NCBI GenBank assembly: GCA_900770865.1
Contig: CAAGLU010000107.1
Coordinates: 1-6,884 of the forward strand
DNA: 6,884 bases
DNA from: an uncultured Atopobiaceae bacterium
GTDB taxonomy: Bacteria; Actinomycetota; Coriobacteriia; Coriobacteriales; Atopobiaceae
Direction: 5' to 3'
Shown here: one piece after another, positions 1 to 5,016 of the stretch
Layout of the letters: the number at the start of each line of letters is the position of its first letter
Position numbering within the stretch: position 1 is the first letter of the stretch
The notes under the pieces: model-generated
What the model saw: only the letters and a program-made list of their open reading frames with translations
The model's database searches: none
What the model was told of the DNA's origin: nothing
Program-made: the position numbers and the translations under genes

Positions 1-242
1 AGCGAGCGCTTGTCGGGCGAGAGGTCCGTGATGTCCTGGCCGTTGAAGGTGATGGTGCCCGAGGTGACCTTGTAGGTGGGGTCGCCCATGATCACGTGGC
101 CGAGCGTCGACTTGCCGGCGCCGTTGGGGCCCATGAGGACGTGGGTCTCGCCTGCACCAACCTTGAGGTTGACGTCGTGGAGGATGGGCTTGTCCTCCGT
201 ACCTGCGGAGATGCCGCTCACGTCGAGAAGCGTGTCTGCCAT
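1..242 (-). CDS. sufC: SufC, Fe-S cluster assembly ATPase (5' part, cut by left edge)
   Basis: This is the N-terminal 80 residues of SufC, the ABC-type ATPase that partners SufB and SufD in the cytosolic scaffold for iron-sulfur cluster assembly. The reverse strand reads MADTLLDVSGISAG at the start. A Walker A motif GPNGAGKST sits at residues 38-46, followed by LGHVIMGDPTYKVTSG and then ITDLSPDKR. The phrases HVLMGPNG, MGDPTYKVTSG and the SPDKR region are characteristic of SufC rather than of transport ATPases. The start is the ATG at 242-240, preceded by AGGAG (reverse complement of 249-253) at good spacing. The rest of the gene, and probably sufB, sufD and sufS, lie to the left of the window. 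No other suf gene lies upstream within the 740 bp behind it, so sufC is probably the first gene of the operon here. Confidence 0.93.
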   Translation of the reverse strand, partial: MADTLLDVSGISAGTEDKPILHDVNLKVGAGETHVLMGPNGAGKSTLGHVIMGDPTYKVTSGTITFNGQDITDLSPDKRS

Positions 243-423
243 GCTGTTCTCCTAGCTCGAATGCGCCTGCGGCTGTCTGGCTGCCGACGCAGGTTTCCTC
301 TCCGTGCGTGTGTCGGCGAACCGGCGCGCGCGTTGCTGGTCGCGGGGTGGCGTTGGGCTGCCTGCGGGGGACGATTTGTCTGCCCGCGAGGGTGCCTTGG
401 GCCACCTGTGGGGAGTGTCCCGC
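243..423 (-). other. Gene-free leader region upstream of sufC
   Basis: I see no supported gene here. If the promoter at 461-488 is right, this is the 5' untranslated leader of the suf mRNA. It contains short complementary blocks that could fold, for example CCTGCG (about 266-271) with CGCAGG (about 287-292), and GCGGG with CCCGC around 365-390. The one rightward open frame through it begins inside sufC on the opposite strand and resembles nothing I recognise. No known riboswitch was identified. Confidence 0.3.
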
Positions 424-457
424 GCGACCTAACCCGAGGGTACCCCTTGCGACCTAA
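424..457. promoter_or_regulatory. Direct-repeat pair flanking a small palindrome, candidate suf operator
   Basis: GCGACCTAA occurs twice on the plus strand, at 424-432 and 449-457, starting exactly 25 bp apart. Between the copies is the perfect 8-bp palindrome GGGTACCC (438-445). Seen from sufC, the motif is TTAGGTCGC, and one copy lies at the predicted transcription start. The position fits an operator for a suf regulator such as an Rrf2-family or SufR-like protein. However, the sequence does not match the IscR site that I know, and no regulator gene is in the window. Confidence 0.35.
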
Positions 458-460
458 TTC

Positions 461-488
461 ATACTAGTTTGTAGGAAATAGAAGGCAA
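461..488 (-). promoter_or_regulatory. Possible promoter of the suf operon
   Basis: On the reverse strand, TTGCCT (488-483) and TAGTAT (466-461) are separated by 16 bp. Each matches the sigma-70 consensus at 4 of 6 positions, and the region is AT-rich amid GC-rich DNA. Transcription would begin near 455 and leave a leader of about 210 nt before sufC. The call rests on sequence resemblance only. Confidence 0.35.
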
Positions 489-712
489 GGGTGAGGGACG
501 GGTTTCTCGGCGGTTTCACAAATTCCTACGGCTAAGGGGGCATTTTGGTGGGGTTGGCGGCGTCGGGGCGCGACGGCGCGTCGGCGCGCGTGACGCCCGA
601 GGGCTACTTTTGGTCGCCGACGCTGCGGAAACTCGCCTTCGGGCGCCAGAATCTCGCCCGAGCGGAGATTTTCGTCCGGCCCTTCTCGGCGGCGTTGCCG
701 GCCCTTTCTTCA
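489..712. other. GC-rich intergenic spacer, no gene recognised
   Basis: Short open frames exist on both strands here (about 63-65 codons), but they are Arg/Ala/Pro-rich and have no convincing ribosome binding site. The stretch contains a 7-bp inverted repeat, TCGGGCG (639-645) with CGCCCGA (655-661), around a 9-nt loop. Several other CG-rich complementary pieces are present, as expected for such composition. I see nothing functional that I can support. Confidence 0.4.
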
Positions 713-866
713 ATGCCGCGCCATTTCGCCGTTTAGGATTTTTCCGAACGGTTAAGGCCTTCTAACCGGCGGGAATGCGCGGTATTGCGGGAGGTGTCGC
801 GGATTCCGAACGTTTAGACTCCCCTAAACGTTCGGATTTTTCCTAACCGGCGAAATGGCGCGGCAT
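713..866. repeat. Nested palindromic element with 38-bp imperfect terminal inverted repeats
   Basis: The left arm 713-750 begins ATGCCGCGCCATTTCGCCG. The reverse complement of the right arm 829-866 begins with the same 19 bases. Over 38 positions the arms differ at five: one single base (732) and a TTTT/AAAA block. Because of that block, GGATTTTTCC reads in the same direction in both arms (736-745 and 834-843), a direct repeat nested in an inverted repeat. Inside are two further hairpins: CGGTTA (749-754) with TAACCG (763-768), and a perfect 13-bp stem at 805-836. CTAACCGGCG also occurs twice (762-771, 843-852). No target-site duplication is evident at the ends. It could be a MITE or REP-like intergenic repeat, a regulatory palindrome for pepT, or an invertible segment. 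No recombinase is nearby. Confidence 0.7.
805..841 (+). terminator. Perfect 13-bp hairpin plus T5, terminator-like
   Basis: TCCGAACGTTTAG (805-817) and CTAAACGTTCGGA (824-836) are fully complementary around the 6-nt loop ACTCCC. The rightward strand continues with TTTTT (837-841), the layout of a Rho-independent terminator. No rightward gene precedes it, so either it ends an unseen upstream transcript, or it shields pepT from read-through, or it is simply part of the surrounding palindromic element. The stem is only moderately GC-rich. Confidence 0.4.
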
Positions 867-979
867 CTTGGCGACATCGTTGCCGCATGCAGTGCGGTAG
901 GGTAGTCATCCGGGAAGGGCGTGCGCGCGGCCGCAGCAGCCGCGGCCCGCTGCAAGCGCAAGGGGAGAGGTGCCACCGC

Positions 980-2275
980 ATGGGACGCAAGGCGACAAGT
1001 GACGTGCTCGAGAGGTTCGTGGGGTATTGCGAGGTTCCCTCGCAGTCGGATCCACGCACCGCGCAAACGGTACCCTCGACCCCGGCCCAGTTCGATATGG
1101 CGCGCGTCGTTGCCGCTGACCTGCGCGACCTTGGCGCCCAAGACGTCACACTCGACGAGCACGCCTACGTCACTGCCCATTGGCCGGCAAGCGCCGGTGC
1201 CGAGAAGCGCCCCGCGCTCGCGTTTTGCTGCCACCTCGATACCGCGTGGCAGACCTACGGCAGCCCGGTCCACCCGCAGGTCAAGCGCTACGAGGGCGGA
1301 CGGCTTGTCCTGGGCCGCGGCCGCGACGGCGCCGAAGTCGCCCTCGACCCCGCCACAAACCCGGAGCTCAAAGACCTCATCGACGAGGAGCTCGTGACCT
1401 CGGACGGCAGGTCGCTTCTCGGCGGAGACGACAAGGCCGCCGTTGCCATGGTCATCTCGCTTCTCGCACGCCTTGCCGAGAACCCCGCCATCCCGCATCC
1501 GGCGCTCGCGCTGGCGTTTGTCCCTGACGAGGAGATCGGCCACGGCGCGGCGCTGCTCGACCTTGACGCGCTGGGTGCCGCCTATGGCTACACCATCGAT
1601 GCCGGCCCCCTGGGCGAGTTCTGCTACGAGACGTTCAACGCGGCCGAGGCGACCATCCGCGCCAACGGGCGCTCGGTCCACACCGGCACCGCAAAGGACG
1701 TGATGGTCAACGCCTCCGAGGCGCTGCTCCGCGTGCACCAGCTCATTCCGCCCCAGGACCGCCCGGAGTTTACGCAGGACCGCGAGGGCTTCTTCTACCT
1801 GGAGCGCATTGAGGGTGACTGCGAGGATGCCCGCGCGGACTACATCATTCGCGACCACGACCGCGACCGCTTTGAGGCGAGAAAGGACCTGCTCCGTTCG
1901 GCCGTGACCCAGGTGAACGAGGAGTACGCGCTGCGCCCGTCCTCGGCGGCCGCCCAGCCTGTGCTCTCCATCGAGGTCCGCGACCAATACCGCAACATGG
2001 CCGAGGTCATCACCCGCCCCGAGAACGCGCACCTCATCGAGTCCGCGCGTCGCGCGTATGCGGCCTGCGGCGTTACCATGCGGACGGTCCCCATGCGTGG
2101 CGGCACCGACGGCGCGCAACTCTCCTTCCGCGGTCTGCCGTGTGCGAACCTCTCGGCCTGCTACCACAACGCTCACGGCGTGACCGAGTTCGTGCCGGTG
2201 CGCGAGCTGGAGACCATGGTTGACGTGCTCCAGGAGCTCGTGGGCATCTACGCGGAGGATAAATTGCACCACTAA
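980..2275 (+). CDS. pepT: Peptidase T (tripeptide aminopeptidase)
   Basis: This is a cytosolic M20-family metallopeptidase that removes the N-terminal residue from tripeptides, using two zinc ions. The 431-residue product is slightly longer than the usual ~410. Motifs in order: TVPSTPAQ (30-37); CCHLDTA with metal/active-site H85 and D87; LLGGDDKAAVA with bridging D150; VPDEEIGHGA with catalytic E184-E185; TIDAGPLGEF with D207; RGGTDGAQLSFRGLP (373-387); and YHNAHG with H396. All expected metal and catalytic residues are present. Family members usually have GGHNFHG at the last site, while here it is ACYHNAHG. I chose the ATG at 980 because GGGGAGAGG (962-970) lies 9 nt upstream and the family's N-terminus aligns there. 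The in-frame ATG at 887 would add 31 Arg/Gly-rich residues without a binding site. It is probably a stand-alone housekeeping gene. Its promoter is not clear. Confidence 0.95.
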   Translation: MGRKATSDVLERFVGYCEVPSQSDPRTAQTVPSTPAQFDMARVVAADLRDLGAQDVTLDEHAYVTAHWPASAGAEKRPALAFCCHLDTAWQTYGSPVHPQVKRYEGGRLVLGRGRDGAEVALDPATNPELKDLIDEELVTSDGRSLLGGDDKAAVAMVISLLARLAENPAIPHPALALAFVPDEEIGHGAALLDLDALGAAYGYTIDAGPLGEFCYETFNAAEATIRANGRSVHTGTAKDVMVNASEALLRVHQLIPPQDRPEFTQDREGFFYLERIEGDCEDARADYIIRDHDRDRFEARKDLLRSAVTQVNEEYALRPSSAAAQPVLSIEVRDQYRNMAEVITRPENAHLIESARRAYAACGVTMRTVPMRGGTDGAQLSFRGLPCANLSACYHNAHGVTEFVPVRELETMVDVLQELVGIYAEDKLHH

Positions 2276-2299
2276 GACGAACTTGTTGAAGCGGCGGCT

Positions 2300-2326
2300 T
2301 TGCCCGATGACCATCTGGCTTATGAT
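2300..2326 (+). promoter_or_regulatory. Likely promoter of the Abi_2 gene
   Basis: TATGAT (2321-2326) matches the -10 consensus at 5 of 6 positions. TTGCCC (2300-2305) is a possible -35 element with a short 15-bp spacer. Transcription would start near 2333, 28 nt before the ATG at 2361. Downstream of the pepT stop there is only a weak 4-bp stem (AAGC/GCTT, 2289-2300) and no T-run, so read-through from pepT is possible. Confidence 0.45.
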
Positions 2327-2360
2327 GGCAACGTACCAGCACTATGAGGAAGGCTAACCG

Positions 2361-3401
2361 ATGCAAAGCGTGTCGCCAGCGGACCACAACAAGTCGACGA
2401 CCGTGGAAAATAGTGCTTCTGGGTGTGATTGCCCCACCAGCGGTGGTATAAAAAATAGTGACAGTACCCCGCACGCGAGCGGTAACGCAGCGAACCAGGC
2501 GGGGTCATCTTTTTTACCTTTGCCCTGCGCCACTACCTTCGGCTGGCAGCTTAGCAAGATGAAGGAGCGCGGGCTTGTCGTGAGCGATGAGGACTTCGCT
2601 CTCGCACAGCTCAGAGACCTTAATTACTACCGTCTCCGCGGCTATTGGCTCACCCTAGAACAGGACGGCCACTTCAAAGAAGGTGCGACCTTCAATGACA
2701 TCTTGGACATTTACCGGCTCGATTGCGAGCTGCGTGGGTGGCTCTGGCAAGCGATTGCGCCAATCGAGATAAAGCTCCGCACGCAGTTTGCCTACCACTT
2801 CGCGCGCCTGTGCGGTCCGGATGCCTACCTTGACTCAGAAAACTTCTGGTCGAGCAAGAGCCACGAGAAGGCAATGGGCAACTATCGGCGGGAGCGCGAC
2901 AGGGCATATGACCAAGGCGTCCCGTTTGTAGTCCACAATATGGATAAGTATGGCAAGCTGCCCATATGGGCTGCGGTCGAGATAATGTCCTTTGGCACGC
3001 TCTCTATGCTTTATGGCAACCTGGACTCCAAGTCTGGAGAGACCGACGGCAAACCGGGCGTTGCCGACTCCGTAGCGGATGCCTTCGGGACCAAACGGAT
3101 GTATCTCAGGAGCTGGGTGCACCACTTGGTTACCGTGAGAAACATTGCCGCTCACCATGACCGTCTCTATAACCGCGTGATGAACATCAGGCCACAAATG
3201 CTAAGAAGAGACTCGAAGTATGCAAGTGACAAGCAGTACCCAACCCTTCTGACCATTCGGCGTATCTACGAACGGTCCTGGCCAGCGGAGTGGAACGAGC
3301 TCTCCTCCGATTTGTCTAGCATACTTGAGACCCATTCTGGAGTTGACCTTGCCCCCATGGGCTTCCCTGGAAACTGGAAGGAACCGCTTGGGTTGCGTTA
3401 A
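2361..3401 (+). CDS. Abi_2 / AbiD-AbiF family HEPN protein, putative phage-defence toxin
   Basis: This is a predicted abortive-infection protein of the Abi_2 (AbiD/AbiF) family, whose HEPN fold is expected to cleave RNA. The 346-residue product has the family signatures in order: TTFGWQLSKMKERGL (58-72), LRDLNYYRLRGYW (84-96), YRLDCELRGWLWQAIAPIE (118-136), YGKLPIWAAVEIMSFGTL (197-214), and the HEPN motif R260-N-I-A-A-H265 within VRNIAAHHDRLYNR. The motif is intact, so the nuclease is probably active. The ATG at 2361 has a strong GAGGAAGG site (2345-2352) 8 nt upstream. However, residues 1-53 are a Ser/Asn/Thr-rich extension that aligns to nothing in the family. An in-frame TTG at 2520 would give the usual family N-terminus but has no ribosome binding site. 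Codon use is less G/C-biased than in pepT and the MFS gene, suggesting acquisition by transfer. It sits alone, with no antitoxin-like protein gene beside it. Confidence 0.88.
   Translation: MQSVSPADHNKSTTVENSASGCDCPTSGGIKNSDSTPHASGNAANQAGSSFLPLPCATTFGWQLSKMKERGLVVSDEDFALAQLRDLNYYRLRGYWLTLEQDGHFKEGATFNDILDIYRLDCELRGWLWQAIAPIEIKLRTQFAYHFARLCGPDAYLDSENFWSSKSHEKAMGNYRRERDRAYDQGVPFVVHNMDKYGKLPIWAAVEIMSFGTLSMLYGNLDSKSGETDGKPGVADSVADAFGTKRMYLRSWVHHLVTVRNIAAHHDRLYNRVMNIRPQMLRRDSKYASDKQYPTLLTIRRIYERSWPAEWNELSSDLSSILETHSGVDLAPMGFPGNWKEPLGLR
2404..2515 (+). ncRNA. Candidate structured RNA overlapping the start of the Abi_2 gene
   Basis: Within the DNA for the unexplained N-terminal extension are several RNA-like features. 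There is a tight hairpin CCACC-AGC-GGTGG (2434-2446). AAAATAGTG occurs twice (2407-2415, 2452-2460; 45 bp apart). A 7-bp stem ACCCCGC (2466-2472)/GCGGGGT (2499-2505) is followed four bases later by T6 (2510-2515), resembling a terminator. A transcript from the 2321-2326 promoter ending here would be about 180 nt. AbiF-type HEPN proteins have been reported with adjacent noncoding RNAs (my recollection, unverified here). The strong ribosome binding site at 2345 argues that the region is translated, so this is a hypothesis. Confidence 0.25.
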
Positions 3402-3428
3402 GCAGTGCCTACGACCTTACCCCAACCA

Positions 3429-3489
3429 CCTCCTTGCGCGGCGAGCGGCACGCGCGTAACATCGTGCGAACGTTTGCTAACCAAGGAGG
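3429..3489. repeat. CCTCCTTG / CAAGGAGG inverted repeat around the MFS promoter
   Basis: CCTCCTTG (3429-3436) is the exact complement of CAAGGAGG (3482-3489), which contains the leader ORF's ribosome binding site. If transcription reads through from the Abi_2 gene, the left arm would be an anti-Shine-Dalgarno sequence able to mask that site. If the transcript starts at about 3469, the left arm is not in the RNA and the pair could only act as DNA. Confidence 0.4.
3434..3462 (+). promoter_or_regulatory. Possible promoter of the leader ORF and MFS gene
   Basis: TTGCGC (3434-3439) and TAACAT (3457-3462) are separated by exactly 17 bp, and the -10 element matches at 4 of 6 positions. Transcription would start near 3469, leaving a leader of about 125 nt that contains the 11-codon ORF at 3495. 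The spacing is ideal but the -35 match is weak. Confidence 0.4.
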
Positions 3490-3494
3490 CGCTC

Positions 3495-3530
3495 ATGGCA
3501 GGGGTCGCAGGAGGACAGCTCGCAAAGTAG
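3495..3530 (+). CDS. 11-residue leader peptide upstream of the MFS efflux gene
   Basis: The frame ATG...TAG encodes MAGVAGGQLAK. It has the strongest ribosome binding site in the window, AAGGAGG (3483-3489), five bases before the ATG, and ends 63 bp before the MFS start codon. A very short, strongly initiated ORF ahead of an efflux gene suggests control by ribosome stalling or attenuation, as known for mef- and erm-type resistance genes. A small hairpin GCCCC-AAGAC-GGGGC (3544-3558) lies between it and the MFS gene. GGGG in codon 3 and the preceding base (3501-3504) could pair with the same CCCC instead. The peptide does not resemble any published leader peptide I know. A chance ORF cannot be excluded. 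Confidence 0.5.
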   Translation: MAGVAGGQLAK

Positions 3531-3543
3531 CGACGCATCGTCC

Positions 3544-3558
3544 GCCCCAAGACGGGGC
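3544..3558 (+). other. Small hairpin between leader ORF and MFS gene
   Basis: GCCCC and GGGGC form a perfect 5-bp GC stem around the loop AAGAC. The downstream sequence is CT-rich but has no T-run, so it is not a classical terminator. Its position, 14 bp past the leader stop codon and 35 bp before the MFS start, would suit a hairpin resolved by a ribosome on the leader ORF. Confidence 0.35.
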
Positions 3559-3593
3559 AACGTCCTTCTCGCCGCCAAACCCTTGGAGATCCC

Positions 3594-4886
3594 ATGCCTT
3601 CCCATTCTCGTCTCGGTCTGCGCCCGCTCTTTACTCCCACGCGCCGCCTTGTGCTTGCAAACTTTCTGCTCGTTTCGGGCTTTACCGCCACGTATTTCGT
3701 GGGGCTCATCGGCTGCGCCACCTACCAGCTCGGCGCCGGCGCCATTGAGGTATCTGCCCTGGTCATACTGCTCAACGTTGCCCTGGTGGTGGGCGGCGCC
3801 CTCGCGGGCGTGGTCACGGACCGCGTGGGCCCGCGCCTTACCCTTGCGACCTCGCTCGTGGGCTTTGCGCTTATCGGCATCTTTGCCCTGCTCATGCCCC
3901 TGAGCTATCCCATGCTTGCCGTGGTCTCGACGCTCGAGGGTCTGGCCGACGGCTTCTGCGGCACCACCGTGAGCGCCTACCCACGCTTCCTCACCAGCAG
4001 CCCGCGCGAGCTCAAGCGCATGAACAGCCTGTGCGGAACCGCCGTCTCGGTGGCGGTCATCGTAGGTCCGCTCGTCGGCGGCTTCGTGACCACGCTTTCC
4101 ACCAACCAGGCCTGCTTTGTCGCCATTCCCGTGGCGTCGCTTCTCGCCGCCGCGCTTGTCTGGGCAACGTCGGAGGCGCCGGGCACCGTAGCAAGCCGGC
4201 GCGCAGGTCACGCAAGCGACGAGAAGCCCGCCGCCAACGAGGGCTTTTGGCATCAGCTTGTAGAGGGCTTTCGCGTGACCTTCTCGCACAGGACCCTGCG
4301 CACGCTCTTTCTTCTCTACTTCCTGGGCTTTTTTGCCTACGGCGCCTTCGACTCGCTCGAGTCGCTCTTCTACCGCGACGTGTTGCAGGTGAGTGGCGAT
4401 TGGATGGGCTGGCTCTCCGCCTGCGCCGGCGTGGGTGCGACGGTGGGGTCGCTGCTGGTGCTGCGTGTCTCCACCAAGCGGCTCACACTGGGGACGCTTT
4501 CTGCCCTGCTGCTGGTGACCGGCGTGGGCTCCATGATCTACGTGGGCACGGCGAACGTGACCATCGCAGTGGTAGGGCAGCTTGTGACGGGCCTTGGCTT
4601 TGGTGCCATGCGACCCGTGAAGGACACGATCCTGCAGCGCAGCTGCGACGTCTCGTATGTGGGGCGCGTGACAGCGGTCATGAACGCGGGCACCAACAGC
4701 GCGGGGACCCTGCCGCTGCTTGTGGCGCCTCTGGTGGCAAACGTGCTGGGGGTGCAGGGGACTCTCTTTGCTGCATCTGCGGTGGTGGCGGTTCTCGCAG
4801 TCGCGTTTCTCCTGCTTACGCGCCATGACGGCGAGAAGGACGCGCGTGGTGCCGCCGCCAGCCAGGCGCCTGGCGAGAATCGCTAA
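3594..4886 (+). CDS. MFS transporter, MefA/MFS_3-like drug efflux pump
   Basis: This is a 430-residue integral membrane secondary transporter with about 12 hydrophobic segments, predicted to export a drug or other small molecule by proton antiport. Motif A, GVVTDRVGPR, is at residues 72-81 between the second and third segments. A hydrophilic central loop (about 193-232) separates the two six-helix halves. The segment MRPVKDTILQRSCDVSYVGRVTAVMNAG (339-366) matches the Q-R-x-V-x(5)-G-R-V pattern typical of MefA/EntS-like (MFS_3) members, which makes macrolide or related efflux the best guess. The substrate cannot be read from sequence. The ATG at 3594 follows GGAG (3585-3588) by five bases. An 11-codon leader ORF upstream suggests translational or attenuation control. 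It is followed after 130 bp by marR, and its stop codon lies inside the first copy of the motif repeated upstream of marR. Confidence 0.85.
   Translation: MPSHSRLGLRPLFTPTRRLVLANFLLVSGFTATYFVGLIGCATYQLGAGAIEVSALVILLNVALVVGGALAGVVTDRVGPRLTLATSLVGFALIGIFALLMPLSYPMLAVVSTLEGLADGFCGTTVSAYPRFLTSSPRELKRMNSLCGTAVSVAVIVGPLVGGFVTTLSTNQACFVAIPVASLLAAALVWATSEAPGTVASRRAGHASDEKPAANEGFWHQLVEGFRVTFSHRTLRTLFLLYFLGFFAYGAFDSLESLFYRDVLQVSGDWMGWLSACAGVGATVGSLLVLRVSTKRLTLGTLSALLLVTGVGSMIYVGTANVTIAVVGQLVTGLGFGAMRPVKDTILQRSCDVSYVGRVTAVMNAGTNSAGTLPLLVAPLVANVLGVQGTLFAASAVVAVLAVAFLLLTRHDGEKDARGAAASQAPGENR
4861..4874. repeat. Perfect 14-bp palindrome at the 3' end of the MFS gene
   Basis: GCCAGGCGCCTGGC is its own reverse complement and lies in the last codons of the MFS gene, ten bases before its stop codon. 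It could fold into a GC-rich hairpin with a GCGC turn in the mRNA, or it may be chance in GC-rich coding DNA. No T-run follows. Confidence 0.4.
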
Positions 4887-4902
4887 CGCCATTAATAAGT
4901 GT

Positions 4903-4919
4903 GGACCCTATGTAGGTCC
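4903..4919. other. Short inverted repeat between first and second operator copies
   Basis: GGACC (4903-4907) and GGTCC (4915-4919) flank CTATGTA. The pair could form a small hairpin after the MFS gene, but no T-run follows, so I do not call it a terminator. Confidence 0.3.
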
Positions 4920-4941
4920 GAGCCCCTTCTCGCTAATGCCG

Positions 4942-4970
4942 TTAATTATCCCGTATGAGCGAGGTAGCAT
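4942..4970 (+). promoter_or_regulatory. Possible marR-ABC operon promoter
   Basis: TTAATT (4942-4947) and TAGCAT (4965-4970) are separated by 17 bp. The -35 element matches weakly, and the -10 at 4 of 6 positions. The second operator copy overlaps the -35, and the third lies just after the predicted start near 4977. Bound repressor would thus block polymerase. That arrangement is the main support. Confidence 0.4.
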
Positions 4971-5016
4971 CTCTAACTGTTTAACGGCATTAGCAATCAA
5001 TCGAGAGGAGCAGAGC

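Larger units (their letters stand above)
4882..4994. promoter_or_regulatory. Three-copy operator array upstream of marR
   Basis: GCTAACGCCATTAA (4882-4895), GCTAATGCCGTTAA (4932-4945) and its exact reverse complement TTAACGGCATTAGC (4981-4994) are spaced 50 and 49 bp apart. The second and third form a perfect 14-bp inverted pair, and the first differs at two positions. The core TAA-N5-TTA is itself nearly palindromic, as expected for a dimeric winged-helix regulator. The copies bracket the predicted promoter, so the simplest reading is autoregulation by the MarR protein encoded immediately downstream. The first copy overlaps the MFS stop codon. Confidence 0.7.

Noticed and set aside
96..467. 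123-codon rightward open frame starting inside sufC
   Set aside because: It begins antisense within the sufC coding region, has no ribosome binding site or domain, and is Cys/Arg-rich.
516..736. Short open frames (about 63-65 codons) on both strands of the spacer
   Set aside because: They have Arg/Pro/Ala-rich composition, lack good ribosome binding sites and run into the palindromic element.
713..866. Insertion sequence
   Set aside because: The inverted-repeat element is 154 bp with no transposase coding and no evident target-site duplication. At most it is a nonautonomous repeat.
887..979. Upstream ATG for pepT at 887
   Set aside because: It has no ribosome binding site and adds 31 residues absent from the family. 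The ATG at 980 has both a site and the right N-terminus.
824..2314. 496-codon open frame on the reverse strand over pepT
   Set aside because: It lies antisense to a clear pepT with all catalytic motifs. Its product is rich in Arg/Gly/Val/Ala without recognisable domains, as expected from GC-rich codon bias.
2404..2460. CRISPR-like repeats near the HEPN gene
   Set aside because: There are only two 9-bp AAAATAGTG copies and no repeat-spacer series, so this is not a CRISPR array.
3477..4892. 471-codon open frame on the reverse strand over the MFS gene
   Set aside because: It is extremely rich in His, Arg, Gly and Ala, with no family resemblance, and mirrors the MFS gene's codon bias.
4720..5016. 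In-frame 5' extension of marR
   Set aside because: It runs through the MFS 3' end and the operator array. The ATG at 5017 has a strong ribosome binding site and suits MarR length.
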